A DNA stretch of 61,094 nt from Succinivibrionaceae bacterium (GCA_017480795.1 JAFURY010000099.1:1-61094); one strand, 5' to 3'. Positions 31,063 to 40,383 are shown, numbered from the stretch's first letter. Numbers and translations are program-made. Notes: generated by a model not told the origin, from the letters alone.

Positions 31063-31476
31063 ATGATAAGTCTGGCCAGATCCGATTTTGAAAAAATTCT
31101 CGATCATGCGAAAAAGGGACTTCCGGCGGAAGCCTGCGGTCTTATCGCCGGCACCAAAGAGAACGGCGACAAAATCATCAGAAAGGTTTATCTTCTCACC
31201 AACACCGATCACAGCCGGGAGCACTTCACCATCGATCCCAAAGAGCAGCTGGCCGCCATCAAGGACATGAGAGCCAATTCCCTGGCGCCGTTGGGCAATT
31301 GGCACTCCCATCCGGAGTCTCCGTCCAGACCGTCGGAGGAGGACAAGCGACTGGCCTACGATCCTTCGGCCTCCTACATGATCCTCTCCCTTATGGACGA
31401 GACTCCGGTGCTGAACTCCTTCCATATCGAAAACGGAGAAAGCTCCAAAGAGGAACTGGTGATCAGAGACGAGTAG
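31063..31476 (+). CDS. hcyD: JAMM/M67-family metalloprotease, HcyD type
   Basis: The 137 residues form a compact Mov34/MPN domain. The zinc motif is GNWHSHPESPSRPSEEDKR (HxHP, then Ser and Asp at the usual spacing), and the upstream Glu is in EACGLIAG. Bacterial members cut sulfur carriers after Gly-Gly. Here the likely substrate is HcyS, whose C-terminal tail must be removed. GGAG lies before the ATG. It ends the cluster metY - sir - tusA-like - hcyS - hcyF - hcyD. Confidence 0.88.
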   Translation: MISLARSDFEKILDHAKKGLPAEACGLIAGTKENGDKIIRKVYLLTNTDHSREHFTIDPKEQLAAIKDMRANSLAPLGNWHSHPESPSRPSEEDKRLAYDPSASYMILSLMDETPVLNSFHIENGESSKEELVIRDE

Positions 31477-32297
31477 ACGCAGGCGGGAAGGCGGATTCGA
31501 CACGGGCAAGGCGGGATCCGCGAGCCCCTTGAATCAAACCGCGCAGGAAGCCTAAGCCGGAAACCAAAAGCGGAAACCGGCAGCAGAAAACTGAAAACCC
31601 GTATCCTGATCGGTTCCGAAACATGCCGCGCCTCCCCGGCGACCGATCCCGCCGACACCGGTTTCTTTTGCCCGACTTCGACTCCGGCTTCTGAAATTCT
31701 CCCGCAATGACCTGGGCTTCCAGGCAAACCGCAGGAGGCTTCAGGGCCGGTTTTGCTGTTTGCGCAAGCAAGCCTTCCAGGTTGCGGACAAGAGCGATTT
31801 TCACAGGCGCGAGTCTGCCTGACGGAGCCATGCAGGACCGGATAATGCCTGACAGGACATGTCAGGCAGGATCAGAACATGGCAAATCCGGCGCAAGGAA
31901 GAGAAGGCAAGGGAGGCAAGGGAAGGCAAGGATAGACAGAACGAAACGAAACGAGACGTGCGGATCAGACAAGGTCAGGAAAGAAGACCACTGGAAGTTC
32001 AGACGGGCCATAAAAGACCTTCGTTGTACATACGCCGTCCTCATGAAGTGCCTTGAACCTGCTGTCACAGGATCCGCTGCAGTACCGCCCGGATCCGATA
32101 TCCGTTGACAACAGGCCGGATAGACACAAGAATCCATAAAGGCGCGGCGATGAATCTGCCAGCCGGTTATGTTTCATGAAGCTATGGCTCAGGAAGCTGC
32201 GGATCGGCAGTCGACAGCATCTGCCGCAGCGGACAGCCACCTGCGATCGAGCCGGCGACACGCGCCCCCAATGCCAATGATAACCAGGAGATGAAAA
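31477..32297. other. Intergenic region between the hcy and heme clusters
   Basis: No supported gene in 820 bases. TGCCTGACA/TGTCAGGCA forms a 9-bp hairpin with a 5-base loop (31846-31868). Near 31900-31930 the unit GGCAAGG repeats four times. Open frames on both strands are purine-rich artefacts. Confidence 0.45.
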
Positions 32298-32873
32298 ATG
32301 ATATTCAGAAACGCTTTTTTCGCCATTGCCCTTCTTGCCGCCAGCGCGTCTCTTGCTCTGCCAACCGGCAAGGATCCCAACTACACCAGCCGTCTCAATC
32401 CAGAATACAACTCGCAGATCAATCCCGAGTATTCCAGCAGTCTCAACCCAAGTTACAACAGCCGCATCAACCCAGACTACAACAGCAGAATCAACCCCAA
32501 CTACAACAGCCGGATCAATCCGGCCTACAACAGCAGAATCAACCCAGACTACAACAGCCAGCTCAACCCCAACTACAACAGCCGAATAAATCCGGAATAC
32601 AACTCGCGGATCAATCCACGATACTCCTCCGACATTCCCGGCAAGCACATTTTCTCCCGCGAAGCTCAGGCGGTGGCGTACCTGGTGGAAGCCAGCCATG
32701 ATTTCTATCTTTCCTTTGCCGGCTCATGGAACGGCTACTGGGTCAGAGACGAGGAAGGAGGCTTTGCCATATTCGACGTCAAGGGCGTCTGGATCGGCCA
32801 TGCACATCCCAACGGTCAGGGGGGATACAACATTTTCGATCTGAAGAACAACTGGATCGCCTACACCAACTGA
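32298..32873 (+). CDS. Secreted octapeptide-repeat protein
   Basis: The 191 residues start with a signal peptide (NAFFAIALLAASASLA, cleavage near 20). Residues 31-110 are ten tandem octapeptides of the form S-R-I-N-P-x-Y-N, x being E, D, N, A, S or R. A C-terminal domain (about 120-191) has two Trp/Gly/Tyr units: GGFAIFDVKGVWIGHA and GGYNIFDLKNNWIAYT. AGGAG precedes the ATG. It ends 22 bases before hemA, but a functional link is doubtful. The repeats could be an extended linker or a binding surface. No family was recognised. Confidence 0.82.
   Translation: MIFRNAFFAIALLAASASLALPTGKDPNYTSRLNPEYNSQINPEYSSSLNPSYNSRINPDYNSRINPNYNSRINPAYNSRINPDYNSQLNPNYNSRINPEYNSRINPRYSSDIPGKHIFSREAQAVAYLVEASHDFYLSFAGSWNGYWVRDEEGGFAIFDVKGVWIGHAHPNGQGGYNIFDLKNNWIAYTN
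32388..32627 (+). repeat. 24-bp in-frame coding repeats, ten units
   Basis: These encode the S-R-I-N-P-x-Y-N octapeptides. Neighbouring units are nearly identical at DNA level (for example around 32455-32550), so copy number may vary by slippage or recombination. Confidence 0.85.
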
Positions 32874-32895
32874 GGCACCTAATTTCCCCGCGCCC

Positions 32896-34479
32896 ATGGA
32901 CAGCATTCCCTTCTACTGCTTCGGCATATCCCACCGCAGCGCCACCCCCGAGCTGAGAGCAAAGCTTGCTCTCGGCCCCGATCGCCAGCAGACGCTGCTT
33001 GAATCGATCATGGCCTCGTCTGCGACAGCCGGCGCCGTGGCGCTGTCCACCTGCAACCGCACCGAGATCTATTTTTCATTGGGCTATCCGAATTCCGACG
33101 AGAAAGAAGCCAAAGCCAAAGCCAAAGTCGAAGTCGAAGACGAAGACGAAGACGAAAGCGAAAACAAAACCGAAACAAGAATCGACGCCTGGATCAAAGC
33201 GGGGCTCGAGGAAGAAAGCAGCGGAGATGACGCCAGCTTCCCCGGGGAAAACGATGACGTGCCGGCGGAGAACGATGCATCCGCCGCATTCCAGCGTCTT
33301 GACGCCATGCTGGCCAGAATCGCCGGCGCCGATCTTCATCTTCTTCGGCGGCATCTGAGATACTACATGGGAACCTCCGCCCTTGAGCACCTGCTGAAGG
33401 TGGCATCCGGCATCGACTCCGTAAATCTGGGAGAAAACGAAATCGCCGGTCAGATCGCAAGAGCCTACGATCTGGCGCGCAGCGCCGGTTCGACGGATTT
33501 CCTGCTGAACCTAGCGTTCCAGCATGCGCTGCGCCGCGCAAGAAAACTCAGAAGCAAGGCCGGATTCTCAGGCAGCGGACTCTCCTACGCCACGCTGGCC
33601 GCCTCCGAGGCGGAGCGGCGCATAAGGGAGGAAGGACTCAAGGATCCGGTGATCCTGCTCATCGGCGCCGGCGGACAGCTGGGAAGCGCCATCATGAAGA
33701 CCGTTCTCTCAAGAGATCTGGGACGCCTTCGCATAACCGTCCGCAGAGGCGGCAGAGGACTCGCCCATCGGGCGCCCGAGGGTTCGGAATCCTCCTCCGC
33801 CGGCGCTGGATCCGCCCTGCCATGCCTCATCCCGACGACCGCCGGCTCCGCCCTTGCCTCAAACTCCTCGGACGTTATCTCAAACGCTTCCGCTTCCGTC
33901 TCCGTCTCGACCTCAAACGCCTCTGTCTCCAACTCAGGTCCCGCCCCCGCTTTGGAGCCTGTTGCATCAGGGCGCGTTGAGATGGTGGACTACGCCCGGC
34001 GCTACGAAAGCATGAGGGATGCCGACATCATCATCAGCTGCACCGCATCCCCCCATCATACCGTCACCTATCGGGAGTTTCTGGAGGCGGCCGACCCCGG
34101 GCGGAAATATCTGCTGGAGGATCTGAGCCTGCCCCGGGACGTGGATGCGGATCTGGCAAGTCTGTCCAACGTCGCGCTGAAGGATTTCGCATGGTTTTCG
34201 GCTCTTGCCGCAAGCCACCGGCGCCAGCGTCTGGGCGGCGCCCGGCTGATCGCCCATGACCTCAGATCGGAGGCCGAGGAGGTTGCAGGGCTGATAAGAC
34301 GCAAAGTTCTTGAAAGAGATTCTCTGCCCCGTCTGGCCGAGTTTCTTGAATCTCACGACGGAAAAACCCTGTTTTATCTGCTGCAGAAGGCGGCGACGGA
34401 TCCCCAGGAGCTGGAGACTCTCATGAGTCTTGCCAGCCGGGGCGCCGCCTGCTCAAGAAATCTCAGACGCCGGGACTGA
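32896..34479 (+). CDS. hemA: Glutamyl-tRNA reductase with two low-complexity insertions
   Basis: It reduces glutamyl-tRNA to glutamate-1-semialdehyde, the first step of tetrapyrrole synthesis. The nucleophile is C53 in LSTCNRTEIY. The core has VASGIDSVNLGENEI in place of the usual GLDSMVLGEPQI, and a Rossmann site LLIGAGGQLGSAI. Length is 527 against about 420. One insertion (about 62-132) is a Lys/Ala then Glu/Asp run, KAKAKAKVEVEDEDEDE. The other (about 300-355) is Ser-rich and lies in the NADPH domain. The conserved core is otherwise complete, so activity is likely. No good ribosome binding site is visible before the ATG. It is first of the heme cluster. Confidence 0.9.
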   Translation: MDSIPFYCFGISHRSATPELRAKLALGPDRQQTLLESIMASSATAGAVALSTCNRTEIYFSLGYPNSDEKEAKAKAKVEVEDEDEDESENKTETRIDAWIKAGLEEESSGDDASFPGENDDVPAENDASAAFQRLDAMLARIAGADLHLLRRHLRYYMGTSALEHLLKVASGIDSVNLGENEIAGQIARAYDLARSAGSTDFLLNLAFQHALRRARKLRSKAGFSGSGLSYATLAASEAERRIREEGLKDPVILLIGAGGQLGSAIMKTVLSRDLGRLRITVRRGGRGLAHRAPEGSESSSAGAGSALPCLIPTTAGSALASNSSDVISNASASVSVSTSNASVSNSGPAPALEPVASGRVEMVDYARRYESMRDADIIISCTASPHHTVTYREFLEAADPGRKYLLEDLSLPRDVDADLASLSNVALKDFAWFSALAASHRRQRLGGARLIAHDLRSEAEEVAGLIRRKVLERDSLPRLAEFLESHDGKTLFYLLQKAATDPQELETLMSLASRGAACSRNLRRRD

Positions 34480-34520
34480 CGTCGCCATCGCGCCAGTGGC
34501 CAATCAAGCAAGGAGTTCCC

Positions 34521-35144
34521 GTGGCCTATTTTCCCATGTTCGTAAACCTCGCCCGACGGAAGGTTCTTGTCGCCGGAGGCGGAAAAGTCGCCCTGAGAAA
34601 AGTTCAGGCGCTGAAAGAATTCGGCGCGGAGATATCCGTGGTGGCGCCGGACATTCTCCCTGAATTTTCCGCTCTGGCCGGCCTTTGTCTCGCAAAGCGG
34701 AAATTCCGGCCGGAGGATCTGGCGGGTTGCGTCCTTGCGATTGCCGCCACCGACAGCCCGGATGAGAACGCCCGCATCGCGCGCGAATGCCGCAGACGGA
34801 AAATTCCGGTGAACGCGGTGGACGAGCCGGAAAACTGCGATTTCTATTTTCCCGCCACGGTGCTGCGCGGGGACATATCCATCGGCATAAGCACCTCAGG
34901 CGTCGCCCCGGGCTGCTGCCGGGAGCTCAGAAGGCTGCTTGACGAAAATCTGCCGCCTGATGCGGGAGAAACCGTCCGCGCCATTGGCCTGCTCAGGAGA
35001 AAAATCCTGGCCCAAGGGCGACGGCCGGCGAAGGATGCTGAATATGCGGCTCTGATTGAAAAGTTTGCTCGTGATCTGGAGTATACTTTAAACTCCCATA
35101 CCGCATGGGCTAACAAACAGGAACAAAACAGACAGGATCTTTGA
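34521..35144 (+). CDS. Precorrin-2 dehydrogenase / sirohydrochlorin ferrochelatase (Met8/CysG N-terminal type)
   Basis: The 207 residues match the CysG N-terminal module/Met8/SirC. The NAD site is VLVAGGGKVALRKVQAL. The catalytic Asp lies in NAVDEPENCDFYFPA, and a dimer motif is GISTSGVAPGCCREL. It starts at GTG with AAGGAG six bases upstream. It oxidises precorrin-2 to sirohydrochlorin and may insert iron to give siroheme. The methyltransferase half of CysG is encoded separately, fused to hemD (44663-46768). The purpose is probably cofactor for the sulfite reductase at 28699. Confidence 0.9.
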   Translation: MAYFPMFVNLARRKVLVAGGGKVALRKVQALKEFGAEISVVAPDILPEFSALAGLCLAKRKFRPEDLAGCVLAIAATDSPDENARIARECRRRKIPVNAVDEPENCDFYFPATVLRGDISIGISTSGVAPGCCRELRRLLDENLPPDAGETVRAIGLLRRKILAQGRRPAKDAEYAALIEKFARDLEYTLNSHTAWANKQEQNRQDL

Positions 35145-35184
35145 CATGGTCGTTTTCAGACCGTCCTGAAAGGAGAGAAAAAAC

Positions 35185-36096
35185 ATGGACTACATCAGCT
35201 TCGTCAATTCCAGGGACATCCGGGAGCATCTGCGCCGCATCGACTACCAGCTCAACGGAGAGCAGAAACTCTTTCTCATCGACAACTGCTACCACATTAC
35301 CATGGATGAGCGGCTTGAAGCTCTGGAGTCCCTGCTTGAAGGACCGGACGAAACGGTCATCATCAGAAATCCCTGCTTCTTCAGCCCGGACGGCAAAGAG
35401 TTTTCTCCGGACCAAAGAAATGAACATCGAAGCCTTCACGAGATTGCTTCAGGCCTGATCGACCATTACCGGGAACTCATAAGGCAGCTGGGAATCAGTC
35501 AGGACGGTTCCTGCTTCGAGGCAAGCTGTCTGCGCAACGGCAGCCATGGCAAATACGAAATGAACATCACGCCGCGTTTCGCCGACTGCCGAAGCGCCAT
35601 GTCCTACGTCGGAGCCAGGTATCGCGACGCAAGAGAGGATACCCTCAAAGCGGTAAAACTGATCAAACGGTATTTCTTCCAGCAAGGCGACGACCGCGGG
35701 TCGGAAGATAAATCCATAACCGCCTATTTTGACGTCAATTTCGAACTCATGCGGATAAGCGGCTGTCTGAACGGCGCGGACGACGAAGACTATGAGTACA
35801 CGATGGAAGGCCTCCTGATTTATCTTCCCACCCCGTTTGAAAAAGGCGACATCGTGGACCATTCGCCAGAGAGCGTATACCGCCACTGGAATTTCATCGG
35901 CCGGAATCCTTTCATAATCGACGACGAGATGCAGCCGAACGAGGAAATCTCGCGGGGAGCGGACAGTTCGGATATCAGCGTTTGGTGTCTGTATCTTGAA
36001 ACGAAGGAGGATCTTAACCCCTGCGCCGAGGTGGAAATCCACAACTACGATCTTGAATACTGCCGCAGTCCCTTGAGGGAGATCTTGTCCTGCTGA
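35185..36096 (+). CDS. Hypothetical protein in heme cluster
   Basis: The 303 residues begin MDYISFVNSRDIREHLRRID, with GGAG upstream. It is soluble, rich in charged residues, with no signal or membrane segment. It carries several acidic-aromatic motifs (DDEDYEYTMEGLLIYLPTPFEKGD and SVWCLYLETKED). It ends six bases before the cyclic-phosphate receiver gene, so the two are probably co-expressed. No family was recognised and there is no obvious tetrapyrrole role. Confidence 0.75.
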   Translation: MDYISFVNSRDIREHLRRIDYQLNGEQKLFLIDNCYHITMDERLEALESLLEGPDETVIIRNPCFFSPDGKEFSPDQRNEHRSLHEIASGLIDHYRELIRQLGISQDGSCFEASCLRNGSHGKYEMNITPRFADCRSAMSYVGARYRDAREDTLKAVKLIKRYFFQQGDDRGSEDKSITAYFDVNFELMRISGCLNGADDEDYEYTMEGLLIYLPTPFEKGDIVDHSPESVYRHWNFIGRNPFIIDDEMQPNEEISRGADSSDISVWCLYLETKEDLNPCAEVEIHNYDLEYCRSPLREILSC

Positions 36097-36101
36097 AGCT
36101 G

Positions 36102-36623
36102 ATGAGCGCCATGAGCAGAAACTGCAAATACCTGGGAAAAGAAAGTCTGATGGTGGCCACGCAGTTCTGCAAGGCGAGACATGAATACGAACACGTCAGA
36201 AAACGACTTAGAGAAGACTGCAGCGTTGCCGAGTACGCTCTGATGAGTCAGGATGAGCAGCGCGCCGCCCTGGCGGAGAACCGCTTTCAATGGGTGTCGG
36301 CCGAAACGCTGCTGAGTTTTTCCGGCGCAGTCAGAATCTGGCTGGACGACGTAAGAGAAGCTCCGGAGGGATACCTGTGGTGCCGCAGCGTCAACGAGAC
36401 CATCAAAGTCATCCGGGACTGCGAAAAGAACGCTGTTGCGATAAAGGAGCTCAACCTTGATCAAGATCTGGGAGAATACGCTCCCGACGGGGGAGACGCC
36501 ATCCGGCTGCTGGACTTTCTCGCCGAGCGGGAAACCTTTTACCCGGTTGAAATCCATACCGCAAATCCGGTGGGAAGAGACAACATGCAGAGGATGATAA
36601 ACCGGTATTGGAGAGCAGAATGA
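36102..36623 (+). CDS. Cyclic-phosphate processing receiver domain protein (cREC)
   Basis: The 173 residues carry a divergent receiver fold from about 77: RIWLDDVREAPEGYLWCRSV, then LDQDLGEYAPDGGDAIRLL and EIHTANPVGRDNMQRMI. This matches the cREC family, predicted to sense or process cyclic phosphates at nucleic acid ends. The N-terminal 75 residues are helical and charged. It follows the hypothetical gene by six bases. Two close ATGs (36102, 36111) are possible starts. Its place between siroheme genes looks accidental. Family call is fairly firm, role unknown. Confidence 0.7.
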   Translation: MSAMSRNCKYLGKESLMVATQFCKARHEYEHVRKRLREDCSVAEYALMSQDEQRAALAENRFQWVSAETLLSFSGAVRIWLDDVREAPEGYLWCRSVNETIKVIRDCEKNAVAIKELNLDQDLGEYAPDGGDAIRLLDFLAERETFYPVEIHTANPVGRDNMQRMINRYWRAE

Positions 36624-36837
36624 CTCCTGATTAAAGGTCGGGACAAATCCCGCAAAAGACCGCCGAACAGCCAAAACAGCGCTCGGGACCGGCGCGTCAT
36701 GGCCGAGGCCTGCGCGCCCTGCTCCCGGAGCAGGAAGCCGGTATGCGGTTCGCCTGAAGAAACATGAAGAAACCGAAAGAAAGAAACAGACAGTCAGGAA
36801 GTAAAAAGTCGCGAAGACATAACGTCATGAAACCAAA

Positions 36838-36885
36838 ATCATGAAGTAGTAAAATCGTGAAATCGTGAAATCGTGAAGCGGTAAA
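36838..36885. repeat. Short ATCRTGAA repeats before hemC copy 1
   Basis: ATCATGAAGTAGTAAA, ATCGTGAA, ATCGTGAA and ATCGTGAAGCGGTAAA stand head to tail. They resemble the 15-bp repeats at 38539 and 44178. The rest of 36624-36939 holds no gene. Confidence 0.7.
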
Positions 36886-36939
36886 GTCGGCAGGACAGAA
36901 ATTCCGGAATTTGCCGCGCCGGACGGAGAACAGTTGCGG

Positions 36940-38544
36940 ATGAAAACATTGAAAGTAGGAACCGGAGGAAGCCGGCTTGCCCTGATCCAGACCAGAATGG
37001 TGACAGAAAAGCTGAAGCGGGCCTTCAGCGACATTCCCGAGATGAAGGACTGCCAGATCCGGGAGGCAGTGATAAGCGCATCTGGCGACCAGAACGCCGG
37101 CCAGGAGTTTCCGGCAACCCGGAATCCGGGATCCCTTTACCGTGAAATCCATGAGGCTGTGGTAAAGGGCGAGGTGGACTTTGCGGTGCACAGCGCCGAG
37201 GATGTGCCGGCGGGGGAAGATCCCGAAACGAGACTTCTTGCGCTCCTGCCCCGGGAGGATCCGGCGGACATGCTGCTCTTCAGAAAGGGCGAAAAGCTCA
37301 AATATCCGAAAATCATTGGCGTCTCCAGAGAGCATCGCAGGCGCATGGTTTCATTCAAATACAGCAAAGCGAATTATCTGAACCTCAGCGACAATGTGGA
37401 AACGCATATTGAAAAACTGGTATCCGGACAGTGCGACGCCCTGCTGTTTGCGTCGGCAAAATTCAAACGGCTGGGACTTGCCGAAGATCCCCGCTTCCAG
37501 TACCAGCGGCTGAATCCGAAGGAATACCACAGCAACTGTCCGGGAGCCTGTCAGGGGATCGTCGCCCTTGAAATCAGACGCGACAGTCCGCTGGCGAAAC
37601 ACCTTGAGCCCCTGATCTGGACCAGCGCCCAGGTGGCAATGGACACCGAACGGAAGCTGATGGAGTTTATCGGCGGTGATCGCCTCGACGATCTGGGAAT
37701 CCTTGCCGAGATCAGCATGTGCAGGCAGCCTGAAAGAAAGGTGGACTACGACACCTTCATGGCCAGATACAGAAAAAAGGCTGAACAGGGAAAAGTCAAG
37801 TCCCCCTGCGACATGGCCAAACTGCCGTTTCTGGAAATGGGCAGGCCGCCTGAGACGCTGGACATGTCAAAGCCTTATGTTTCCATCTGCTGCCGCCTGC
37901 GACACGAAGGCAGATTTATATTGGAGCGCCCTGGCTGCTATTACGAGGATATTCAGGAAACCATCGTCAAACTGGCGCTGACATGCCTGCTCAGGGAGAA
38001 CGAAGAAAATCGCGTGGTGCCTGATGCCATCAGAAACCGCTTCGCGCTTGCGCTGAAAACGGCCAGTCGCGCCCAGAAGAAAATGAAGGAGTCCCAGGAC
38101 CGGCTGGTCAAGATGTCCGGACTGCTGAATGCGCTTAACGGAATCGATCCGGCTTCGCTGGGTCCGGATATCTTCTGTCAGAGCGGCAAAATCGGCTTCA
38201 TGACCATCGAGTCGTTGATGGAGACGCACTTTTCCAATATGCACTGGACAATCGGAAACGAAAAAGCAGCATACGAAATAGGCAGGTTCATCAGATGCGA
38301 ATACGAGCTCATGGAAAAAATGAGGCGCAAAGCCATTGAAACCGATGAAGATTTCCTGGCATCCGAAAAGACGTTTCAGGAGCGCAAACCGAAAACTCCC
38401 GACGAGATGCGCGTTCATGAACTCATGATGGCCTATGGCGCCTATCTCACCGACCGTCAGAGAGGCGCGGCGACGCTCGATATGGTTGCCAGATTAAGCG
38501 AGGAGGAGGCGAGGCGGCTGCTTGAACAGCCGGAGAACGGATAA
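36940..38544 (+). CDS. HemC paralogue 1, active site degenerate
   Basis: The 534 residues align along their length with the functional copy at 38776. The start is ATG with GGAG 11 bases upstream. Catalytic D88 is kept (HSAEDVP). However, R9 is Gly (GTGGSRLAL), the Lys before the Asp is Glu, R132 is His, R150 is Ser and R156 is His. The cofactor Cys is replaced by Arg within GGDRLDD, so dipyrromethane cannot be attached in the normal way. The frame is intact. It carries the same insertion and C-terminal extension as the other copies, ending VHELMMAYGAY. It is either decaying without stops or has a new role. Confidence 0.85.
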   Translation: MKTLKVGTGGSRLALIQTRMVTEKLKRAFSDIPEMKDCQIREAVISASGDQNAGQEFPATRNPGSLYREIHEAVVKGEVDFAVHSAEDVPAGEDPETRLLALLPREDPADMLLFRKGEKLKYPKIIGVSREHRRRMVSFKYSKANYLNLSDNVETHIEKLVSGQCDALLFASAKFKRLGLAEDPRFQYQRLNPKEYHSNCPGACQGIVALEIRRDSPLAKHLEPLIWTSAQVAMDTERKLMEFIGGDRLDDLGILAEISMCRQPERKVDYDTFMARYRKKAEQGKVKSPCDMAKLPFLEMGRPPETLDMSKPYVSICCRLRHEGRFILERPGCYYEDIQETIVKLALTCLLRENEENRVVPDAIRNRFALALKTASRAQKKMKESQDRLVKMSGLLNALNGIDPASLGPDIFCQSGKIGFMTIESLMETHFSNMHWTIGNEKAAYEIGRFIRCEYELMEKMRRKAIETDEDFLASEKTFQERKPKTPDEMRVHELMMAYGAYLTDRQRGAATLDMVARLSEEEARRLLEQPENG

Positions 38545-38583
38545 ACCCATGGCGGATAAACCCATGGCGGATAAACTCAGGTC
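38539..38583. repeat. 15-bp tandem repeat at the end of hemC copy 1
   Basis: GGATAAACCCATGGC occurs twice in a row, with a third degenerate copy. The first unit includes the hemC-1 stop codon. Confidence 0.75.
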
Positions 38584-38775
38584 GCATGGGCGAAAAAAAG
38601 AGCGGCGACAGCAGGCGGCCACCGCCCCTTGCCCGCGACTGCGGCTTCCGGCATGCCGACACCCTGCTGACGACTGCGGTCCTGGCATCCTGGAGACAAC
38701 GGCTGAGATTGCGGACGCCTGCAGTCAGCGAGGCAAAGCCGGAAAGCGCCCGGACTCCACGGAGGAAATTTGCGG

Positions 38776-40383
38776 ATGAAAACATTGAAAGCCGGGACCC
38801 GGGGAAGCCAGCTGGCCCTGATCCAGACCAGACTGGTGACGGAAAAGCTGAAGCAGGCCTTTGCCGACATTCCGGAAATGAAGGACTGCCTAATAGAAGA
38901 GAAAGTGATCAGCACCAAAGGCGACAAAAACCCCCGCCAGATGCTCGCGGAGAACCGGGAGCCGGGATTCTTTTCCCGGGAAATCCATGAGGCGGTGATC
39001 AGGGGCGAAGTGGACTTTGCGGTGCACAGCGCCAAGGATCTGCCGGCTGCGGATGATCCTGAAACCAGACTTATGTCCATCCTGCCCCGGGAAGATCCGG
39101 CGGACGTGCTGATCTTCAGAAAAGGCGAAAAAAAGAGGCGTCCGAAAATCATCGGCACCTCCAGCCCCCGCCGGCAGCTCATGCTTTCAAGCAGATACCC
39201 CAAGGCAAAATTTCTGAATATCAGAGGCAATGTGGCAACGCGCCTTGAAAAACTGGCATCCGGCCAGTGCGACGCTCTGGCGCTGGCCGCCGCGGGACTG
39301 AAACGGCTGGCGCTTGATGCCGATCCCCGCTTCGAGTTCCAGCGTCTGAACGCCGAAGAATACATTCCCGCGGCCTGCCAGGGGATCATCGCCCTTGAAA
39401 TCAGACGCGACAGCCCGCTGGCGAAACACCTTGAGCCCCTGATCTGGACCAGCGCCCAGATGGCCATGGACACCGAACGGAAGCTGATGAAGCTTTTCAA
39501 AGCGGGATGCCAGGAGGCCGCGGGAGCATACGTCGAGGTTTCGATGCGCAAGCAGTATCCCATGGCGGTGGAATACGACAAATTCATGGCCATGCGCAGA
39601 CAAAAGCTGGAAAAGAGCAAAGACCCCGGACAGGGCGAGCTTATGTTCCCCGATGCCGACAGCCCGGCGCTTCCCGGAACCGGCATGACGCCCCAGGCGG
39701 CGGACGGCGCGGAACCTTATGTCACCATCAGCTGTTTTCTCAGGCGCGGAAACAAAGTCATGAAGGATCGCGCAGGCTGCTATTACGATAATGTTCAGAA
39801 AACGATCGACGAGCTGGCGCTGGGATGCCTGCTCAGGCAGGACGAAAACACCAGGGATGCCCCCGAGGAGCTCAGAAACCGCTTCGCGCTGCTTGAGAAA
39901 ATGGTCAGGCGCGCGCAAAGCGACCTGAAGAATTCCGCCGAAAGGCTGCGAGACATGCTGAACATGAAAGATGCATTTCCGCAAAGCCACATTGATTTCC
40001 TGACGCCCGACATATTCGGCCAAAGCAATAAAATTCTTCCCCTGACACTGGAATGGCACGCGCTGCAGTTCTTTTCCGGCATGAAGGCGGAAAGCGGAAA
40101 GGAAATCAGGGATTACATCGAATACGAATACGAAATCGTCGAGAAAATGGAAAGCCGGGCCATTGGAATAAAGGATTTCCTCGCAACCGGAAAAACTCGT
40201 GGCGACGATGAGGTTTCAGGGAGCGAACCGGAAAACGACGAGGAAAAACGCATTCATGAAATCATGATGGCATACGCAGCCTACCTGATCGCCCGCAAAA
40301 AAGGCCCGGCAATGCTTGGCATAGCTGCCCGCATCAGCGAAAAGGACGCGCAAAAGCTGCTTGAAAAGATTGAGAACAGCTGA
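38776..40383 (+). CDS. hemC: Hydroxymethylbilane synthase (porphobilinogen deaminase), active copy
   Basis: It joins four porphobilinogens into hydroxymethylbilane. Key residues are in place: R9 (GTRGSQLAL), D88 (HSAKDLP), R132/R133 (TSSPRRQ), R150 and R156 (IRGNVATR), and the dipyrromethane cofactor cysteine C245 (KAGCQEA). The 535 residues greatly exceed the usual 310. Domain 3 has an insertion (about 265-320), and about 160 extra residues follow from about 375, helical and charged, with IHEIMMAYAAY near the end. A strong GGAGG precedes the ATG. It is the only one of four tandem copies with the cofactor Cys, so it presumably serves the pathway. Confidence 0.92.
   Translation: MKTLKAGTRGSQLALIQTRLVTEKLKQAFADIPEMKDCLIEEKVISTKGDKNPRQMLAENREPGFFSREIHEAVIRGEVDFAVHSAKDLPAADDPETRLMSILPREDPADVLIFRKGEKKRRPKIIGTSSPRRQLMLSSRYPKAKFLNIRGNVATRLEKLASGQCDALALAAAGLKRLALDADPRFEFQRLNAEEYIPAACQGIIALEIRRDSPLAKHLEPLIWTSAQMAMDTERKLMKLFKAGCQEAAGAYVEVSMRKQYPMAVEYDKFMAMRRQKLEKSKDPGQGELMFPDADSPALPGTGMTPQAADGAEPYVTISCFLRRGNKVMKDRAGCYYDNVQKTIDELALGCLLRQDENTRDAPEELRNRFALLEKMVRRAQSDLKNSAERLRDMLNMKDAFPQSHIDFLTPDIFGQSNKILPLTLEWHALQFFSGMKAESGKEIRDYIEYEYEIVEKMESRAIGIKDFLATGKTRGDDEVSGSEPENDEEKRIHEIMMAYAAYLIARKKGPAMLGIAARISEKDAQKLLEKIENS

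Noticed and set aside
31965..32699. 244-codon minus-strand frame with Val/Asp repeats
   Set aside because: Mirror of the octapeptide repeats on the other strand; the plus-strand gene has a signal peptide and binding site.
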